This document shows positions 62,640 to 64,000 of a stretch of DNA of 64,000 nucleotides, one piece after another (positions within the stretch are counted from its first letter, which is position 1; the number at the start of each line of letters is the position of its first letter). The stretch is from Pseudobdellovibrionaceae bacterium (GTDB lineage: Bacteria; Bdellovibrionota; Bdellovibrionia; Bdellovibrionales; UBA1609): positions 1 to 64,000 of the forward strand of contig JACKAN010000016.1 of assembly GCA_020635055.1 (NCBI GenBank), read 5' to 3'. Under the pieces are notes generated by a model that made no database searches, was not told where the DNA came from, and saw only the letters and a list, made by a program, of their open reading frames with translations. The position numbers and the translations under genes were made by a program.

Positions 62640-63508
62640 TGAGACAAATTTGTTAATTTATACTTCTCCGGACTCTGATTGCCAAGTGAAGAATGTTTTC
62701 TTTTTTTATTATACCAAACTTCAATATATTCAAAAACTAAGGCTTTCAACTCTGCCTCTGTTGAATAACAATTTCTATAAATCCACTCTTTCTTCAGTGA
62801 GCTAAACCATGACTCAACATAAGCATTATCGTAGCAATTTCCACGCCTGGACATGCTGGGTTTAATATTTTTATTTTTTAAAAAATTACGGTAGGCTTTG
62901 CTTGCATATTGGCTTCCACGATCAGAGTGGAATATAATTTCTGCATCTGGACCCACTTTTTTCATGGCGCTGTCGAGTGCTCTTAATACTAAACTTGTTT
63001 CAAGACTATTTCCCATAGACCAACCGATAACTTCACGATTATATAAATCTATAACAACAGCCAAGTATATAAATCTGTAGCCCACTCTCAAGTAAGTTAT
63101 ATCACCAGCTAACAACTTGCCTGCTTTAGACGGCAATGGATGGGCATCTTCGACTTTAAACAGCCTTGGCGCTATTGGGTGGTTATGATTTGAGTCTGTA
63201 GTTTGAACACGATATTTCTTTTTTAAACGAGCATCTAAACCCATCTCCTTCATATACTTTGCCACTGTATTTTCACTTACTAAAATGCCAGCTTCTTTTA
63301 AGTCGTCGTAAATCCTAGGGGAGCCATATGTACTTTTACTTATTTTAAAGTATTTTTTTATAGCATCGCAAACTGTTGCCCTCTTGTTGGAATGAATATT
63401 CTCAGATCTTTTTTTCCAAAAATAATAACCACTGGAACTAACTCCAAAATATTTACATAAAAAATCGACCGGGACTTTTGTTGTGGATTTTCGGATTTCA
63501 TATATCAC
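62636..63508 (-). CDS. IS3-family transposase OrfB
   Basis: 290 residues, DDE core: GDITYLRVG, HSDRGSQYAS, NAYVESWFSSLKKEW. Begins GTGATA; its first base pair overlaps the OrfA stop. The main product is expected to be an OrfAB fusion made by -1 frameshifting. Confidence 0.95.
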   Translation of the reverse strand: MIYEIRKSTTKVPVDFLCKYFGVSSSGYYFWKKRSENIHSNKRATVCDAIKKYFKISKSTYGSPRIYDDLKEAGILVSENTVAKYMKEMGLDARLKKKYRVQTTDSNHNHPIAPRLFKVEDAHPLPSKAGKLLAGDITYLRVGYRFIYLAVVIDLYNREVIGWSMGNSLETSLVLRALDSAMKKVGPDAEIIFHSDRGSQYASKAYRNFLKNKNIKPSMSRRGNCYDNAYVESWFSSLKKEWIYRNCYSTEAELKALVFEYIEVWYNKKRKHSSLGNQSPEKYKLTNLSH

Positions 63509-63795
63509 TTGGAACCGCCCAGTTCTTTGCTTGAGAAAATCGCAGTGCTTTTTTTTAATACATGGTTAATTTCTTCTATATAACCAAGCTCTTTTTTAAG
63601 TTTATGAACTTCTTTTTCAAGATCCTCATAGCTGGGCCTATCTTTAGACTTTGTTAATTTTCCGACAGAAAATTCCTTTCTCCAACGGCTTAAGGCAGCT
63701 TTACTTACCCCTAATTCCTTACAGGTGTTTGAAATTCCTGCTATTTTGCTTCTAGCTACCGCTTCTTGTTTAAATTCGTTACTATATTTATTCAT
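63505..63795 (-). CDS. IS3-family OrfA, helix-turn-helix protein
   Basis: 96 residues: KYSNEFKQEAVARSKIAGIS and ELGVSKAALSRWRKEF form a helix-turn-helix; SYEDLEKEVHKLKKELGYIE is a leucine-zipper-type helix. Confidence 0.95.
   Translation of the reverse strand: MNKYSNEFKQEAVARSKIAGISNTCKELGVSKAALSRWRKEFSVGKLTKSKDRPSYEDLEKEVHKLKKELGYIEEINHVLKKSTAIFSSKELGGSK
63549..63556 (-). other. probable programmed -1 frameshift site
   Basis: A run of eight A followed by G (minus strand) within OrfA; a -1 slip joins the frame to OrfB with no stop in between. This is the usual arrangement in IS3 elements. Confidence 0.7.
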
Positions 63796-63866
63796 GACTT
63801 TCTCCTCATACCATATTGGGTGAAAAAAGTCTCACATGATGTCTCCAGTGATTTTGGGGAAGTCCA

Positions 63867-64000
63867 CTTAAAAGAAGAACAAAATCAATGGAGGGCTTGG
63901 GCCAGTCAACATTAAATGTAGTATTAGCATTTACTGCAATGAGACTAGAGTATAATTGGAGAACAACACCAGTTGACTCACCAAAGTTAAATAACTTAAA
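63867..64000 (+). mobile_element. partial copy of the type-2 IS256 element, cut at the right window edge
   Basis: All 134 bases are identical to the complement of 53515-53648. They encode the transposase stretch RRTKSMEGLGQSTLNVVLAF and what follows. The 5' part of this copy is missing; the sequence starts abruptly at the IS3 end. Confidence 0.95.

Larger units (their letters stand above)
62608..63866 (-). mobile_element. IS3-family insertion sequence at a rearrangement joint
   Basis: 1259 bases. Ends begin TGGACTTCCCCAAAA on both sides and share an inner GTGAGAC. Usually IS3 elements make 3-4 base duplications; here the flanks are TCT on the left and CTT on the right, so none is present. 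The left flank is the response regulator gene, the right flank is the interior of an IS256 transposase gene. Confidence 0.9.

Overview
The window is AT-rich bacterial chromosome. Gene content and layout suggest a Gram-negative member of the Bdellovibrionota (Bdellovibrio-like). The clues are the pgpA-pncC-recA cluster facing pilT-recX-alaS, the rpsU-yqeY-dnaG-rpoD macromolecular-synthesis operon, many exported proteins and lipoproteins of unknown function, and several promoters of the flagellar sigma (FliA) type. This placement is inference from gene order and protein style; no 16S rRNA gene is present.

Layout. 0-5 kb: a decayed gene, a short aspartate kinase, and three paralogous lipoproteins with a Ser/Asn/Gly tether, an Ig-like domain and a Cys-rich tail. 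5.2-8.8 kb: a zinc-ribbon/TPR protein followed by a RecD2 helicase. 8.8-14.4 kb: a decayed TraB/GumN gene, an AbiE toxin-antitoxin pair behind two strong palindromes, and a methyltransferase-like gene whose 3' end is cut off by an IS256-family element. 14.5-22.4 kb: core genes recA, pncC, pgpA, pilT, recX and alaS plus two exported proteins. 22.4-25.4 kb: a run of consecutively frameshifted genes (mutY, a PD40/TolB-like gene, an exported protein, a small ORF and perhaps the helicase 3' end). 25.4-29.2 kb: DEAD-box helicase, alpha/beta hydrolase, pcnB, tatA. 29.3-33.2 kb: an accessory patch with a lytic transglycosylase and what looks like the wreck of a type II restriction-modification locus (methylase remnant, intact C-protein-like regulator with a palindromic operator, 25-codon stub). 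33-49 kb: exported proteins, transketolase, adenosine deaminase family, two tandem paralogues, a decayed GNAT gene, elbB, a PilZ protein, pirin, a carboxylesterase and a RelE/HigA-type pair. 49.5-55 kb: an outer-membrane protein gene split by an ISL3-family element, a HEPN-like gene and an IS256-family element. 55.2-60.3 kb: tRNA(CAU), rpoD, dnaG, yqeY, rpsU, tadA. 60.3-64 kb: three further mobile elements around a dual-receiver response regulator. The last IS3 copy joins two unrelated flanks, which points to an IS-mediated rearrangement.

Overall this is a genome with active insertion sequences and many decaying genes. For three IS insertions the target-site duplications can be read, and for two of them the interrupted gene can be rebuilt in frame. 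I did not find one unmistakably new multi-gene system. The strongest leads are the lipoprotein family with its FliA-like promoters, the zinc-ribbon/TPR-RecD2 pair, the exported methyltransferase-like protein and the degraded restriction-modification locus.
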